The notes below the pieces were generated by a model. That model searched no databases. It was not told the DNA's origin and worked only from the letters and a program-made list of their open reading frames with translations. Made by a program: the position numbers and the translations under genes. A stretch of 64,000 nt of DNA from Todiramphus chloris collaris (Eukaryota > Chordata > Aves > Coraciiformes > Alcedinidae), in assembly GCA_025345505.1 (NCBI GenBank), contig JANVCC010000018.1, forward strand, positions 38,117,242 through 38,181,241, written 5' to 3'. Below are positions 1-10,752 of this stretch, piece by piece (position 1 is the first letter of the stretch; each line of letters opens with the position of its first letter).

Positions 1-1
1 A

Positions 2-45
<44 letters not shown>

Positions 46-48
46 AAA
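1..48. repeat. (AAAG)n microsatellite
   Basis: The window opens inside a nearly perfect run of the 4-bp unit AAAG, twelve units long, with one extra A near its end. It reaches the left edge, so its true length is unknown. Confidence 0.97.
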
Positions 49-1495
49 GCACTCCAAGAAAACAGCTTCCACGTAACAGCCAGAGCAGAACAAAAAAGGT
101 CAAGATTTTGTTGCAACAGGTAATATTAGTGAACTTTATTAGAAGTGTAAGGATTAGAGACAGAAAGGTAGAAAAAACAGGAGGCTCCAGGGAAAACTGT
201 CATAAACTGCACGGAGTGCGTGTCTGCCTCCTCCTCCCCCTGGAACACACTGTGGCCATAACAAATTTTAATCAAAGACTTTCTGAGGTAGCGAGGAGAT
301 GCTGAGACCAAAGGTAATGGGGGTTAAGTGGTTGGTGTGAAAGGGACTGGGAGGAGAGAGAAGACATAACTTCTGTCCTCATACAGGGAATAGGATGTCT
401 CCAGGTGAGAGAGGAGCAAATCAGGGAAAGGTAAGAGAGGATGACCCAAGTAGAAGGAGCCCCTTGGAGACAGGGATGCAAATTTTAGGGAAAGAGAAGA
501 ACTGCCTTTGCAATTGTCTTGGGGAAAACAGATTAGGTGAAAGAGAAAACTACTGAGAGAAAACCTCTCTCCTGACCTATGCAAACTTCAGAGACACCTC
601 CATAAGCTAAAGGATACAGGTAGTGGGATTTTCAGATCTCAACGTAAAGAAAGAACAGACTCACTGCTCTGCACGCAATGACTTGCTCTTTTGAAAGTCC
701 GTTTCTGATCTGTATTCAAACAGCGGAGGAAGATGCAAAGGGCTCTGAGAAGCCATTCTTGGTAAGGTCACAAAAAAGGACGTCGCTGTACACTCTGACA
801 CATGGGACCAGGCTGGGGATACTCAGGAGAGCTCAGTTGAGCAAATCTGGACAGGGACATTAACAAAAGGGACTTTGCTTAAGGAAAATGAAGCACAGGA
901 TATGGACCTCAGAGATGGAAAAGAAGAGAGAATGATCAAATGGAGCCAGGCATTGAGTGGCCCATACAGTGGATAAACACATCAAAAGGGGAAAAGGGAA
1001 GAGGAGCTTACAGACAATGACAAGAAAGGCAGTGCACAGAAGGTCAGCAACACATCGCAAAGCAAAATCCCTTCTACCTCAGTCCTCAGGAGTTTACTTC
1101 TCCTGTTATTAGGCCACCAAGTATTGGCAGTACTTAGAAGCTAGGACAGAACGGCTTTTGGCAAATGCAATGTCCCACGCCATCAGCATTAGTAAAGAAC
1201 GAAAATAAGCACTCCAATTAAAAAATGTAAAACATTCTTTCATTTCTGGAGCTGTCTGGCCTTTCATAAAATTTAAATAAGCTCAGATAACACTCTTCTT
1301 AGCTACATTCAGAAGATAATGATATTCAAATATACTGCCTTCACATACACAAACAACTTGTGAAATTATTTGCCAGCATATTAAGCCACTACACCAGATT
1401 GCTTGGCAATGGTGCATGTCTTCGAAATATGCAGATGCTTTTCTTTTTTAAAAAAAGAAGAGAGGGAGAGAAGAGGAGAAGTGAGAAAGAATTAC
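49..1495. other. left flank, probably intron downstream of exon 3
   Basis: No coding region is supported here. The plus strand is purine-rich over about 130-600, so the minus strand is CT-rich, which explains its short open frames. Directly left of 1496 the minus strand has a GTAATT donor followed by a long CT-rich tract (about 1442-1490), consistent with the start of an intron. The gene proposed to begin at the CpG island would continue beyond position 1. Confidence 0.4.
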
Positions 1496-1565
1496 CGTAG
1501 AATCTGATATCCAAGTACCCAGAACAACAAATTGCAGAGAGACTCCAACCAATATGACATCATAT
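1496..1565 (-). CDS. candidate coding exon 3: signal-peptide-like segment
   Basis: This 70-bp minus-strand segment lies between a good acceptor (CTGTTTCTCCAG, ending at 1566) and a moderate donor (ACG|GTAATT, donor at 1495). One nucleotide plus 23 codons are open. Joined to the candidate exon at 4994-5031, translation would start at its terminal ATG, and AG plus the first A here gives Arg as residue 2. The product is a short polar N-terminus, a hydrophobic core (VILVGVSLQFVVLG) and a more polar end (TWISDST), as in a signal peptide of about 20-25 residues. The intron would be in phase 0. A second frame is also open and hydrophobic (it begins MMSYWLESL), so the frame is not proven. Layout (CpG exon, short untranslated exon, signal-peptide exon) and the SDST end loosely recall IL-1 receptor accessory protein; this is an inference from memory and weak. 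Confidence 0.42.
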
Positions 1566-1615
1566 CTGGAGAAACAGTTAAAAGATACTGAGGGATGAGT
1601 TACGACTTTTTATTT

Positions 1616-1641
1616 ATGTATGTGTGTGTGTGTATATATAA
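1616..1641. repeat. (TG)n/(TA)n dinucleotide tract
   Basis: An alternating pyrimidine-purine run (TATGTGTGTGTGTG then TATATATA) forms a short composite microsatellite just right of the exon 3 candidate. Confidence 0.8.
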
Positions 1642-2623
1642 ATTTCTATGCATAAAATTACAGATAGACATATACAAACACATACATACGCCTGGAGGAA
1701 CAACTGAAGTCTCACGAACGCTGCAGTAGCGTTTGTCATGTGTAAACTCAAATTCCCTGTGCCAGAGGACAAGCAGACAAGCGTAGGTATAAAAAATACA
1801 GGCAGGGCTGAGCATCTTTTTGAATTCCCTTATACACAGCCTTCCTGGGGAAAACCAAGAATCTAAACTGAGTACACCTATCACTGAGAGCCTGTAAAAA
1901 TTATTCTGCATGTATATATACACATAGGTACCTACATACACACTCCAAACCTATACCACCTCATTTTCCAGGCACATGCATAATTTGGACTCCAGTACTT
2001 CACTGTTTAAAATAGAGGTAGAACTAACTAAACCCAGTGATTTCTGAGAGCATGTTTCACATATTCACCACAATGGAAAGGTGGGAGCCCCCAGAGCCCC
2101 TAAGCACAAACTTTAAAAGGTTTCCTAAAATGCAGAAATATGAAAATGACTCCAGTGACTGGCAGCTCCTGAAAGGGAACTGACAGCATTCCCTATGGAA
2201 CTGCTCCTGCTTAGTGCTTTGTAGTGAGTAAACACGCCTTTCTTAAGAACATACAACTGCCGTAAACCAGGTTGATACAGGATAAGGTACTATTTGATGC
2301 CATTTAGCCTCCATCTACACAAACAGGACAACATCTGAAACATGTAAGACACTGAGTTTCACCAACAACCCAGCCAAAGTATTAGCAGTGACATTATATT
2401 ATTATACACATGGTAGTGAAATATCTATTTTATCTGTAATTTGGATGTGGGTAGTTCGACCAAAAAAAAAAAAGGATGTTCCTACTGAAGAGAGCCAGAA
2501 CCAGGCTTGGTGTGTGCATCACCATAATGCCCCTGCATGAGGCACAAACAGCAGAATAAAATGTGCTCCAACCTTATGTTGCAAACCCAATCATTTTTCA
2601 TGGGCAACAATGGCACCTTCGGG

Positions 2624-2625
2624 AA

Positions 2626-2658
<33 letters not shown>

Positions 2659-2662
2659 AAAA
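2624..2662. repeat. poly-A tract
   Basis: About 39 bases, nearly all A, with two G interruptions. No retroelement body is recognisable directly upstream, so it may be a microsatellite or the tail of a very old insertion. Confidence 0.9.
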
Positions 2663-4086
2663 GTTCTTTCTAACGAGAAATTGATTTATAAGTCATTATA
2701 ACCATTTCAAAAGGACAGGTCATGGCTGGTTTCAGCGATCATTAACAAAGCCACGCGTTTTCAAAGAGCCTGAGTTCTGGGGGGAAAATTCTTATCCCAC
2801 TGACAGCGATCGGATATGCACTTTTTTTCCAGCAGTACAATGTCAGTCTAGAAATGGAGACGTAAAGAGCAGTACTGAGAAGACAGGTTGTCACATTTTT
2901 AACTTTGCATTAATAACAAATGCTGTTGCTGTCTATTCTGGCACATTTGCAAGCTTGCTTTTAACTACAAGGGGCTGGCATGCATTTCCACTATAGATAG
3001 GAAAACAAGAGCAGCCTTGTTATGATTAAAAGGGTCTATTTCCCTCTGCCTTCTGTCTTCTGTGTCCATCTGCACAGCTGCTTTGAACTTGGCCAAATCC
3101 CAGTGTTAGGGTCGCCTGCAGTACATATTTTAAATCGGCAGCAGACTGTGTGAATTTGCTGCTAGAGGAGAGAAAAATCTCCAAATTCTCACTTACATGG
3201 CGATGAGTGGTTTTATAGAGGATACATCATTTGACATAGCCTAAACTATTTGGGAATTGCAGCAAAACGTATCTAACATGATATACTGTTTCAGGAGACT
3301 CAGATAAAGCCAATGTAGACATCTGCAAAGAAATGAAAAGCAATCACCATCGAGAAAAACAAATTCTACAAATGCAGTAGCCGATGACATGACTCGAGAG
3401 AGGACACAAAGTTCGGCATTGGAGAAGTTACAGTAATTTCTCTTAAAGCATGCAGAAGTAGAGAAACTAGGTGAGTGGAAGACAGCGCATGAGACCTGCA
3501 GAACCAGGAATGGCAATGTATTTGTAAAATTATTGAGTAGCTCTAAGGGAGAAAGGGATTTGCGTTCTCTCTTGCCTCTTAATTGCCTCAACCACCTCTA
3601 CTCAATAGAAAAGAAAGCCACTCTGGCTCTCCCTCTCAAGTGCGTAACACTTCCAGGACCAAAATTCCTAGTGGGATGACAGTCTGCAAGCATTTTGGGA
3701 CAGCCACGTTGAAGGCTGAAAGTCAGTGATTACTTGAAAAAAAAAAAAAAAAGTTATTTCATTTCTAAACTTCTGCTGTCCAATCAGAAACCTAGGCACA
3801 GAGAAAAAGAAAGAAAGGCTTGCACTGGCTAATACCTGCCATTCCTTCATCTGAGCTTGAAAGCCCTTAATGGGCTTCTTTATGCAACTGAGCTAACACA
3901 ATTCACCAAAGAACAACAGCCAGGATCAAAGGCACCCACCAGCTCATCATCACAATACTACAACCTGCTTCCACCTTCACCTTGAGTTTTATATGTATTT
4001 TCATTTGATTACTGTGGGTTCAGGTGTTACTGAATGTGTTCACGAGGTAAATTCACAGCAAATAGTTGATTTCTTTACCTAGACAA

Positions 4087-4090
<4 letters not shown>

Positions 4091-4121
<31 letters not shown>
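4091..4121. repeat. (CA)n microsatellite
   Basis: Fifteen uninterrupted CA units followed by CGG. This is likely to be length-polymorphic and would be a usable marker for the locus. Confidence 0.97.
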
Positions 4122-4123
<2 letters not shown>

Positions 4124-4993
4124 CAATAGATGCCTGCTGGCTGCGTCAAACAATTACTGCTTTTATCAATTCTACTTTAAAATGTTTTTATTCAAATGGT
4201 TCTGCCACTCATTCCAAAGAACCAACAGATAATAAAGCAAAGCTGTTTTTGTTCGCTACAAAACTAATTTTAACCCCAAGGAAATCAAGAATTTCACATT
4301 CACCCTCTAAACTGTTTTAAAGATCCTACGTTCATTTCTTTTATGGCTGATTTAATGAACTCTGACTGCATAATAAATATTCCTCCTAAAGTCACAGGTT
4401 TTTTTTTATTTTCCTTTCTTGAGAAGGGAAAGCCCGTGCTGGCAGTTGATAAGAGGTGTAATCTGAAAAGAATTACGCACACTCAAGTAATTTTTGCAAT
4501 GCTGCACATTTTGTTGTTAAATATTGTACTAAATATCACTCTGATCCTTTGCATGATCTTGGTACGTGTGAACAGCAATGCCACCCCCAGCAGAGAATGC
4601 TATATTCCTTTAAGAAAAGGTGAACAATAACAATGAAAACAGGATGATCTATCTAAAGAAAAAAAAAAAAAAGAAGAAACATTACTACACCTTTAACAGG
4701 TTTAAAAAAGCCACACTATATATATATATATTTATCTTTTTTTTTAACTTGCAGATACTCAAGAAGGAGTATTTTTGCTATCTGGCTCTATGGTATATAT
4801 GTCCCCTTCTCTTCTGAAAGAGGAAAACATATGCCAAAACTGTTAATATCATTTGCTGCCACATAGAAAACAACACTGATGATAATTTTAGAGAAAGAAG
4901 GAAAACTATGGACTTCATCTCTGACACCATTTTACTTAATCAAACTGAAATCACAGTAACAAGGCTCTCTCCTACATTAGGCTTGGTACATAC

Positions 4994-5031
4994 CTCATCC
5001 AGGGGTGTTCTCAATGGAGATTTGCAGGCGT
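4994..5031 (-). other. candidate exon 2: end of 5' UTR with start codon
   Basis: A 38-bp minus-strand segment follows a strong pyrimidine-rich acceptor (CTTTTTGTCTCAAAG, ending at 5032) and ends at a strong donor (GATGAG|GTATGT, donor at 4993). Its last five bases are ATGAG, and an in-frame TGA lies five codons upstream of that ATG (CAT TGA GAA CAC CCC TGG ATG). Splicing to 1496-1565 makes this the first codon of an open frame. The context of the ATG is poor (T at -3, A at +4). It sits about 0.9 kb from the CpG-island donor at 5948, a normal place for a second 5' exon. A different frame through this segment is open without an ATG, so it could also be an internal coding exon. Confidence 0.45.
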
Positions 5032-5948
5032 CTTTGAGACAAAAAGATGCCCATTTAAAATAAGCCCATCTGCTTACTCAGAATTATTTCTCAACAGCTG
5101 ATGATTTCACATGACAAACACTGTGTGAAGTTTAAAAAGCTCACTCTTTTTTGGCTGTTCTTCCCCCCAGACCTCCGAATTTCAGACAAAAACAAACCAA
5201 CCAACCAGAAACCCTACTGGGATAATCTGAAGATGCTGGATGCCTAACTGACATCTTTTTAACGGAGCATCACTGCGCACAAAAATCGCGAACCGCCTTT
5301 TATTTCGGCTACAACCTCAAAGGCAGAGTTTTGGGAAGCAAAGTGCGCAGGAAAACCGGGCTGAATGCCACCCGCTGTAAATCACCGGTGGGTTCGGAGT
5401 AGAGGCGAAACCTCCGATGTCAGATAAGGTCCTGTGGGAACCTGGGAGGCTGCCGGCTCCGCGCACAGAAGAATAGACGCGTGTTAACCATAATGCCACC
5501 AGCCTCGGCACCTCTGCCCGCTACCGGGCTGCCCTCGGCACCGGGGCACCCCCCCCCACCGGTCCCCCCTCCCCGTCCTCCGGCCGGGCTCACGACAGCA
5601 AACCGCGCACCTCGAGCCGCCGGCTTTTCCCGGGTCGCCCCAGGGTTCCCTCCAACTCTCCCCAGCCGCCCGAAGCGGCGGCGCGGGGCCATGCCCGGGG
5701 CAGAAGCGAGATCCGCGCTTCCCCCGGCCCCTTGTGCAGCGCGGGTCGCGGATCCCCGGTGGGCATGCACCCGCTGGCAGCCGCCTCCCCTCCGGCCGCT
5801 CCGCCGTCGGGGCAGGCGGTGTCACCCCCCCAGGATCCCTCCCCACCCACGCCGCCAACAAACTTTGAGGGGGAGCGCGGCTACCTGGCCCCCGGCCGGG
5901 GAGTCACTCGCCGCACCCTCCTGCCCCTCCGCCCCGCGCCGTCCTTAC
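5032..5948 (-). other. candidate intron 1 of the minus-strand gene
   Basis: The intron would run from the CpG-island donor (GTAAGG at 5948) to the acceptor at 5032. Its first 650 bases are still GC-rich and CpG-dense, as usual for first introns next to a CpG promoter. No other feature was recognised. Confidence 0.4.
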
Positions 5949-6370
5949 CCTCCGCACGGCACCGGCCGCGTCCCCCGCCTGATCCGGCCGCGCCGACCCC
6001 CGGCAGGGAGCGGGAGCACCGCCCCGCCCGGGCACCCCGGCACTGGGGAGCGCCGAGGAGGCGGTGCCGGCGAGGGGAAGGAGGAGGTGGGAGACTTCTC
6101 CCCCCCGGCTGCGTCCCCTTCTTCCCTTCCCTCCCCTCGGCGCCTCCTCGCCGACCACCGCCGCCCTCGCTCGCCCGGCTCAGGCTGCACGCCGGGCTCC
6201 GCCGCCCCGCCGCCGCCGCCGCTCCATGTGCCGCCCGCCCCCCCAGGCCGCCGCCCCCGGCCCTCCTCCACCGCCGCCTCCGCCCGCCGCCGCCTCGGCG
6301 CGGGGAGGCAGCGCGGGAGCCGCCGGGCGCCCGGCGCGGCTCCGGCACACGCCGCCGCGTCCCCCCCCCG
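5949..6370 (-). other. candidate first exon (5' UTR) of the minus-strand gene
   Basis: The right boundary is only an estimate, placed about 25-30 bp downstream of the TATA-like CATAAAT (6393-6399) on the minus strand. The left boundary is the donor AGG|GTAAGG. The segment is extremely GC-rich and includes CCG/GGC runs. A weaker alternative donor (CCAG|GTAGCC) lies near 5885. An upstream ATG at 6394 opens a 149-codon frame that stops at the donor's own TAA and is rich in Gly, Arg and Pro; I regard it as UTR. The next exon would be 4994-5031. Confidence 0.4.
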
Positions 6371-6392
6371 CCTTCCGCCCCTCTCCGGTCCC

Positions 6393-6420
6393 ATTTATGA
6401 AGCCCGGCTCCCATCACGTG
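6393..6420 (-). promoter_or_regulatory. TATA-like box plus CACGTG E-box
   Basis: On the minus strand an E-box CACGTG (6415-6420, bound by USF/MYC/MITF-type bHLH factors) is followed 16 bp later by CATAAAT (6393-6399). Order and spacing fit a core promoter firing leftward. These are short motifs, but they stand out in a block that is otherwise almost free of A and T. Confidence 0.45.
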
Positions 6421-6531
6421 TCAGTGTGCCTTTTGTCCCGGCCCTGGCAGCGGCGGAGGCGCCCCGCACGCACGGGCAGCGCCAGGGGAGACGGGCGGCG
6501 GCGGCCAAACTTCGCCCCGGGGGAGGGACAT

Positions 6532-6590
6532 GGGGACACCAGGGGACACCAGGGGACACCGGGTGGGCGGGCGGGCGGGCGGCGGCGGAG
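6532..6590. repeat. GGGGACACCA x3 followed by (GGGC)n
   Basis: Three tandem copies of a 10-bp unit (GGGGACACCA, the last altered at its end) run directly into GGGC/GGCG repeats. It lies inside the CpG island upstream of the proposed minus-strand core promoter. The G-runs on the plus strand could form a G-quadruplex. Confidence 0.85.
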
Positions 6591-6670
6591 AGCGAGCCCC
6601 GACCTGCCCGGGCCGTGCCCCGCTCCGGCCGGCCGCCCGCCGTTCGCCCCGCGGCGGGGCGGTGGATGAT

Positions 6671-6682
6671 TAATCGCGATTA
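6671..6682. promoter_or_regulatory. perfect palindrome TAATCGCGATTA
   Basis: This 12-bp perfect palindrome is made of two inverted TAATC half-sites abutting at CGCG. TAATC/TAAT half-sites are typical of homeodomain proteins, and paired inverted sites are bound as dimers by some paired-class factors. It is an AT-containing exception in a GC-rich island, which suggests selection. A transcription-factor role is inference. Confidence 0.45.
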
Positions 6683-6836
6683 GCCCCGTCGTGCCGGCTG
6701 AGCCGCGGGGGAACCGGGCCGGGGAAGGCGGTGCGCGGGGCCTCCAGCCAATGTGGAAGGCAGCGCCTCCTCCGGCCCGCGGGGGAGGCCGGCGCTTCCC
6801 CGCCGGAGGGGTGGCGATGTCCCGCGGCGGGGCCAG

Positions 6837-6871
6837 GCCCGACCCGGCCCAGCACGACCCGACCCGACCCC
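6837..6871. repeat. CCCGACC tandem motif
   Basis: Short CCCGACC-type units repeat several times at the right side of the CpG island. This is simple GC-rich low-complexity sequence with no further signal. Confidence 0.6.
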
Positions 6872-6980
6872 GCCGGCGGCGGCTGAGGCGAGCAGCCCCG
6901 GTCCCTCGCCGGCGTGACCCGGGACGAGCGGGGCCTAGCCCCGCATTCTCCGCGGGGCCTCGGGGTTGGTGCAGCTACGG

Positions 6981-9900
6981 GGCTGCGTGGGTTGGCGGCC
7001 CTTGGGCCTTAGGCCATGGCTGTGCTCGCAGAGAGTCCCCCAAGGCCAAGCCCTTTCCCCTTGCCAGTAATTCCTGTGAAATGCCTGAGTTCTGCCATGG
7101 CTTATTATCCTTTTCCTCACTATCTTTGTGTCCTGTCTTGGGTATTTTGGGGCTTGCCATCATGGCCTTCAGAAATGCTGGGGAATCCCTCATCTCTGAG
7201 GGATGAGATGGCCCCAAAGGCGCATGGGCAATGGACAAAACTAGGAACACTGGGCCTTATTCAATAGCCAGTTCCTAAAGACTGTAATATCCAGCTGGCT
7301 TTGCACCGCGTGCCTCTGCAGTGTCATAAATATGTATTCGCCTTCACACATATTAATACAGAAACATGATAAATATTTATTATTTGACATAGCGTCTGAA
7401 GACGTTAACTGGTCCATCTACCACTACCATCCACCCATGGAGGAGGAATATGCCATATCCCCGTTTCTCAGGAAAAGAAAGCACTCAGCTCTTTACGAGG
7501 AAGGGTTAAATATTTTGGACGGCGGTATTTTTTAGGGGTGCCCATCTTGAGATGTTCCTGCCATGTGAAAGAGACTCTTCCTCTTGAAGGTTTCTTGTGT
7601 TGGTCCCCCAAGGCCTGAGACACACAAAACTCAGGACTTCATCCGAGGAAGTGCACCTGCTGAGGAGCACAGCTCCATTCTTGCAATCTGGTGTTTTCCT
7701 TGGGTCTAGTCCCACAGTGAGTCTGTGAGGCCATAATTACTGCCTAGATTTTTTTTTTCCAATGGTGATCGTTAAATTAACAAGAAAGGAGATAATTTCA
7801 GACATAATTCCTATGAGAAAATTGGAAAAGAAAAAAAGGCTAACTCATTTGTGCCCAGACCGAGTTTCTGATATTAGTCAGTCTGTGTGTTTGGTCATTT
7901 GGAAGTGGTGGTGTGTAAAGAGAACTTTATCTAACACTGCAGTAAATCAGAACAGACTTTTCTTTGGCTGTGCGTTGCAGAAAGTAGCAACTTCTCCTCC
8001 TCACAGGGCTAGGATGTCTCTTGAATTCTTTGGAAGGGCTGGGTATTTTTAATATGAACCTTCCAATCTAAGCTTCTCTTCCGCATTCACGGATGGACAC
8101 ATCCCCTCAGCAAAGTCAAATCACACCCAGTGGACATCAGCAGACAAAATCAGCCCACAGGGAGAATGTAAGGGCACATGTTAGTGCTTATCCCACCCCC
8201 ACGTTCATGGCTTGCTTAAGATCCCCATCCTGAACTGGGAGTTATTCCAATCACAGGGTAATCCTTCTCTCTGTCGCTTCTAAACTCGGATGGTAGAGAG
8301 GGAAATTGCAGTGTTGAGCATGTAGCCATGCCCACACACTGAGGGTTTTTTTCCCCCTAAAATCCCCCACAGTTGCTACTGCCAGTTCAGCCCACAAGTG
8401 TAGCAGTTCTACAGGAGACAAGGACGTAGCCAGAGGTGATTCAAGCACCAGGTTCTCAACCTTCTTCATGGTGGGGTGTCCTGTGACCCCCTCATGCCTT
8501 GCACACCCCAGCCACTTTTCCAGGATCTTGCTTTTAATTTAGCAATTTGGCAAAGGGAAGGTTGTTGCAATCCTGTGACACCTGTTCCTAGTGGAGCTGT
8601 TTGGAAAACCTCTGAAAGAACAGCTTTCCACTGGAAAATGCAACCCTGTCAGAATCGAAATGCTTTGCATACTTGTGTCGGTTGCACTGAAAATGTCATT
8701 TAAAAGAGAGTAAGTGGTGGAGGGATGTTCCAACAGTGTGGGAACATCTCATTTTGACATTTCTAAGCTAAATGTTTCAATTTCTTCCTTCAAAATGAGC
8801 TTTGGTTTCAAAATATTTCCTTTTGTTATATATTATAAAATAATACAGAATTTGTAAAGCTGAATCACATATTTCCATTGACCTGAAATTAATGCCATCC
8901 ACAACTTTCTCAGGGTAAAGAATTCTGCTGTTCTGATTTGGAGCAAAATTGTAAACTCCAAACACCTAGGGTAACTAGAATATCTGAATTTTCTTGGGCT
9001 CTCAACCATGCTGGAATTCCGGAATACATTGATAGCCATCTTTTTAAAGTGCACAGTTAGAAAATATTTAATATAGTGGAGGGCTACTTGCTGTCTTGCC
9101 TTTTTTTCACTTCAAGTCTTGCTGCCAGTTGAGAGGAAACCATTCAGTAACAAAGATGAAGTGTGAAGGAAAAGATGGGGGTGGGCATAGACCCTGAGAG
9201 CAGAAGTTCTCACTTTTCTTTAGGTTGTTCCCAGTTAACGTATTTCAGAGCAGTGCATCGGCCAGGTATTTGCTGGCCATCCTCAGTACTATTTGCAACT
9301 GGAATTTCCTGCAGTTCCTATTTCAGGAATAAGAGGAAAGGAGGTAACAGATGAGATAATCCAGCTGATCCTGTGTCCTTCTTAAATCACCAATTCTTGG
9401 CCGCTAGTCAGATTTTTTTTTTTTTTTTCCAAATACCCGTATTTCATACTTGTTATGAAAAATAAACTTTGTCTACCACGTTATGATTATTGGCTTCCAT
9501 CCATGAAGCATTTTATTTATCTATTTAGGTTGATCAGAGGTCCCTAATGAACAAGTTTGATGATTTACTTTAGTAAAAATCTGTACAACAATAAGGTTAG
9601 ATGCTTTGGTGATCTCAGAAACATCGCTTGCTTTCTGGTTTTACAGATCCTGGAGTTCAATGGTTGCTTTCAAGATTTCTCCATCTTTTCAAGAGTGTTT
9701 CCTGCTAGCTGGGAGGAGGTTTTGCTCACTTATATCCCTTCATCTGTAGGTAGATACAACTATCAGATGAGACATAAATTATCTCCTAAGAGGCAGTTTG
9801 AAGTACATCATTAGAAACACTCATGTCCTGTGTCCCACAGGCAAATGGGTTTTCAGAAGATTTATGCATCAATTTCTTAAAAGAATTTTCAAATGAGGAG

Positions 9901-10469
9901 CAAGATTTGGTCTTATGTCCAGTTCCTAACTAAGAAGACTGGCTGCTTGTCCCAAGGGCACATCTTTATCTGTCCATGCTAGGATAGCAGTAAGCACCAT
10001 GGGTGCACAGAAGCCCTTCCACCATTTCACAGGCATAAGATCTCTGGAAGAAGTTGAAGAAGGTCTTCACCATAGATACAGTTCTGGTCCTCCACATCTT
10101 GAGGGCCGTTGATAGAAATTCCTTTGGACAAGGAGAAGAAAAGGTTGAAAAACAAAACCTTAAACCTTGACCATTTCCTGTGCTAGCCTTCTCTTCCTAA
10201 ACCACAGAGCCTGAGGACCTGATATGTTTAGGTGCTGCTGCAGCACAGGCAAGTACTCTTAAGACAACGTTAATTTTCATCTTTTCCATGTTTTCTCTGC
10301 AAGCTGTCAAACAAGCAAGGTCAGGTTGGCACCTACCAAGTCCGTATTATGCTCCTCACTTGTTATGTGATGTCAGTCCCCTTTTTTCATTAGTGTTGAA
10401 CACGTGCAGTTTTCATTGAGTTCAGCAAGAGCTCCATGAGCTCAGCACCTCAGGACAAACTGCTGTTCA
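6981..10469. other. non-coding flank right of the CpG island
   Basis: Unique sequence falling to ordinary base composition. Short open frames (for example 6975-7250 minus, 7762-8052 plus, 8833-9054 minus) lack recognisable domains. A T-tract lies at about 9413-9428. No exon or known repeat family is recognised. Confidence 0.4.
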
Positions 10470-10680
10470 TCTTTCTGTGTTGGTGCACCCCAGCTGTAAA
10501 ATGAGGATAATAGTATCTCCTTTCTTCCGCCACGCTCAGGCTTTTCTATTTAAACTTTAGGGTCATCAAAGCAAGAACCGTATCTTACCAGTGGTTTGTG
10601 AGCACCTATCACAACAAAGTCATAATCCTGTCTGTGACCTGAAGGCACTAACACATTGCAAATAATAACAATAAAAACCC
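10470..10680 (+). mobile_element. MIR/CORE-type SINE with L2-like tail, degraded
   Basis: Recognisable blocks occur in family order: 'ctgtaaaatgaggataatag' (the 'tctgtaaaatggggataata' block of MIR elements), then 'gcaagaaccgtatctta', 'gtgagcacctatcacaac' and a tail 'caaataataacaataa'. The second half matches the tail shared by amniote MIR-like SINEs and L2/L3 LINEs ('gggcagggactgtct...agcgcctagcaca...aataataa') as I remember it. The copy is old, with many substitutions. Confidence 0.6.
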
Positions 10681-10752
10681 AATCAGAAATGTTATTGTCC
10701 AGGAGTAGCTTTACTGACATCCAGCAAATGGATAAAAACCACAGCCCAGGGA

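Larger units (their letters stand above)
1566..4993 (-). other. candidate intron 2 of the minus-strand gene
   Basis: About 3.4 kb without a supported exon. It contains TG/TA runs, two poly-A tracts, a CA microsatellite and unique AT-rich sequence. The longest minus open frame (3241-3591, 116 codons) has no initiation context, recognisable motif or splice pair that I can defend. A plus-strand GTGAGT donor-like site at 3471 has no partner acceptor of quality. Confidence 0.35.
5275..6980. promoter_or_regulatory. CpG island, likely promoter
   Basis: The sequence changes abruptly from AT-rich flanks to a very GC-rich, CpG-dense block of about 1.7 kb with many GC-box-like strings. This is the only such island in the window and marks a transcription start region. 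Minus-strand evidence is a TATA-like CATAAAT (6393-6399), an upstream E-box CACGTG (6415-6420), and a splice donor AGG|GTAAGG at 5949/5948. Plus-strand transcription is also possible: a CCAAT box lies at 6748-6752 with GC-rich sequence after it. The island could therefore be bidirectional. Long open frames inside it on both strands are expected from the lack of AT-rich stop codons and are not called as proteins. Confidence 0.85.

Noticed and set aside
386..431. plus-strand exon-like segment (ATACAG to AAAG|GTAAGA)
   Set aside because: Purine-rich sequence generates many AG/GTRAG strings. The pyrimidine tract is poor.
5881..6417. 178- and 149-codon minus-strand frames in the CpG island
   Set aside because: Gly/Arg-rich composition artefacts. 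One ends at the TAA inside the proposed splice donor, as expected for untranslated leader.
5481..6683. 400-codon plus-strand open frame in the CpG island
   Set aside because: It is Pro/Arg/Ala-rich low-complexity sequence open only because GC-rich DNA lacks stop codons. Four other overlapping frames on both strands are open for the same reason, and no domain is visible.
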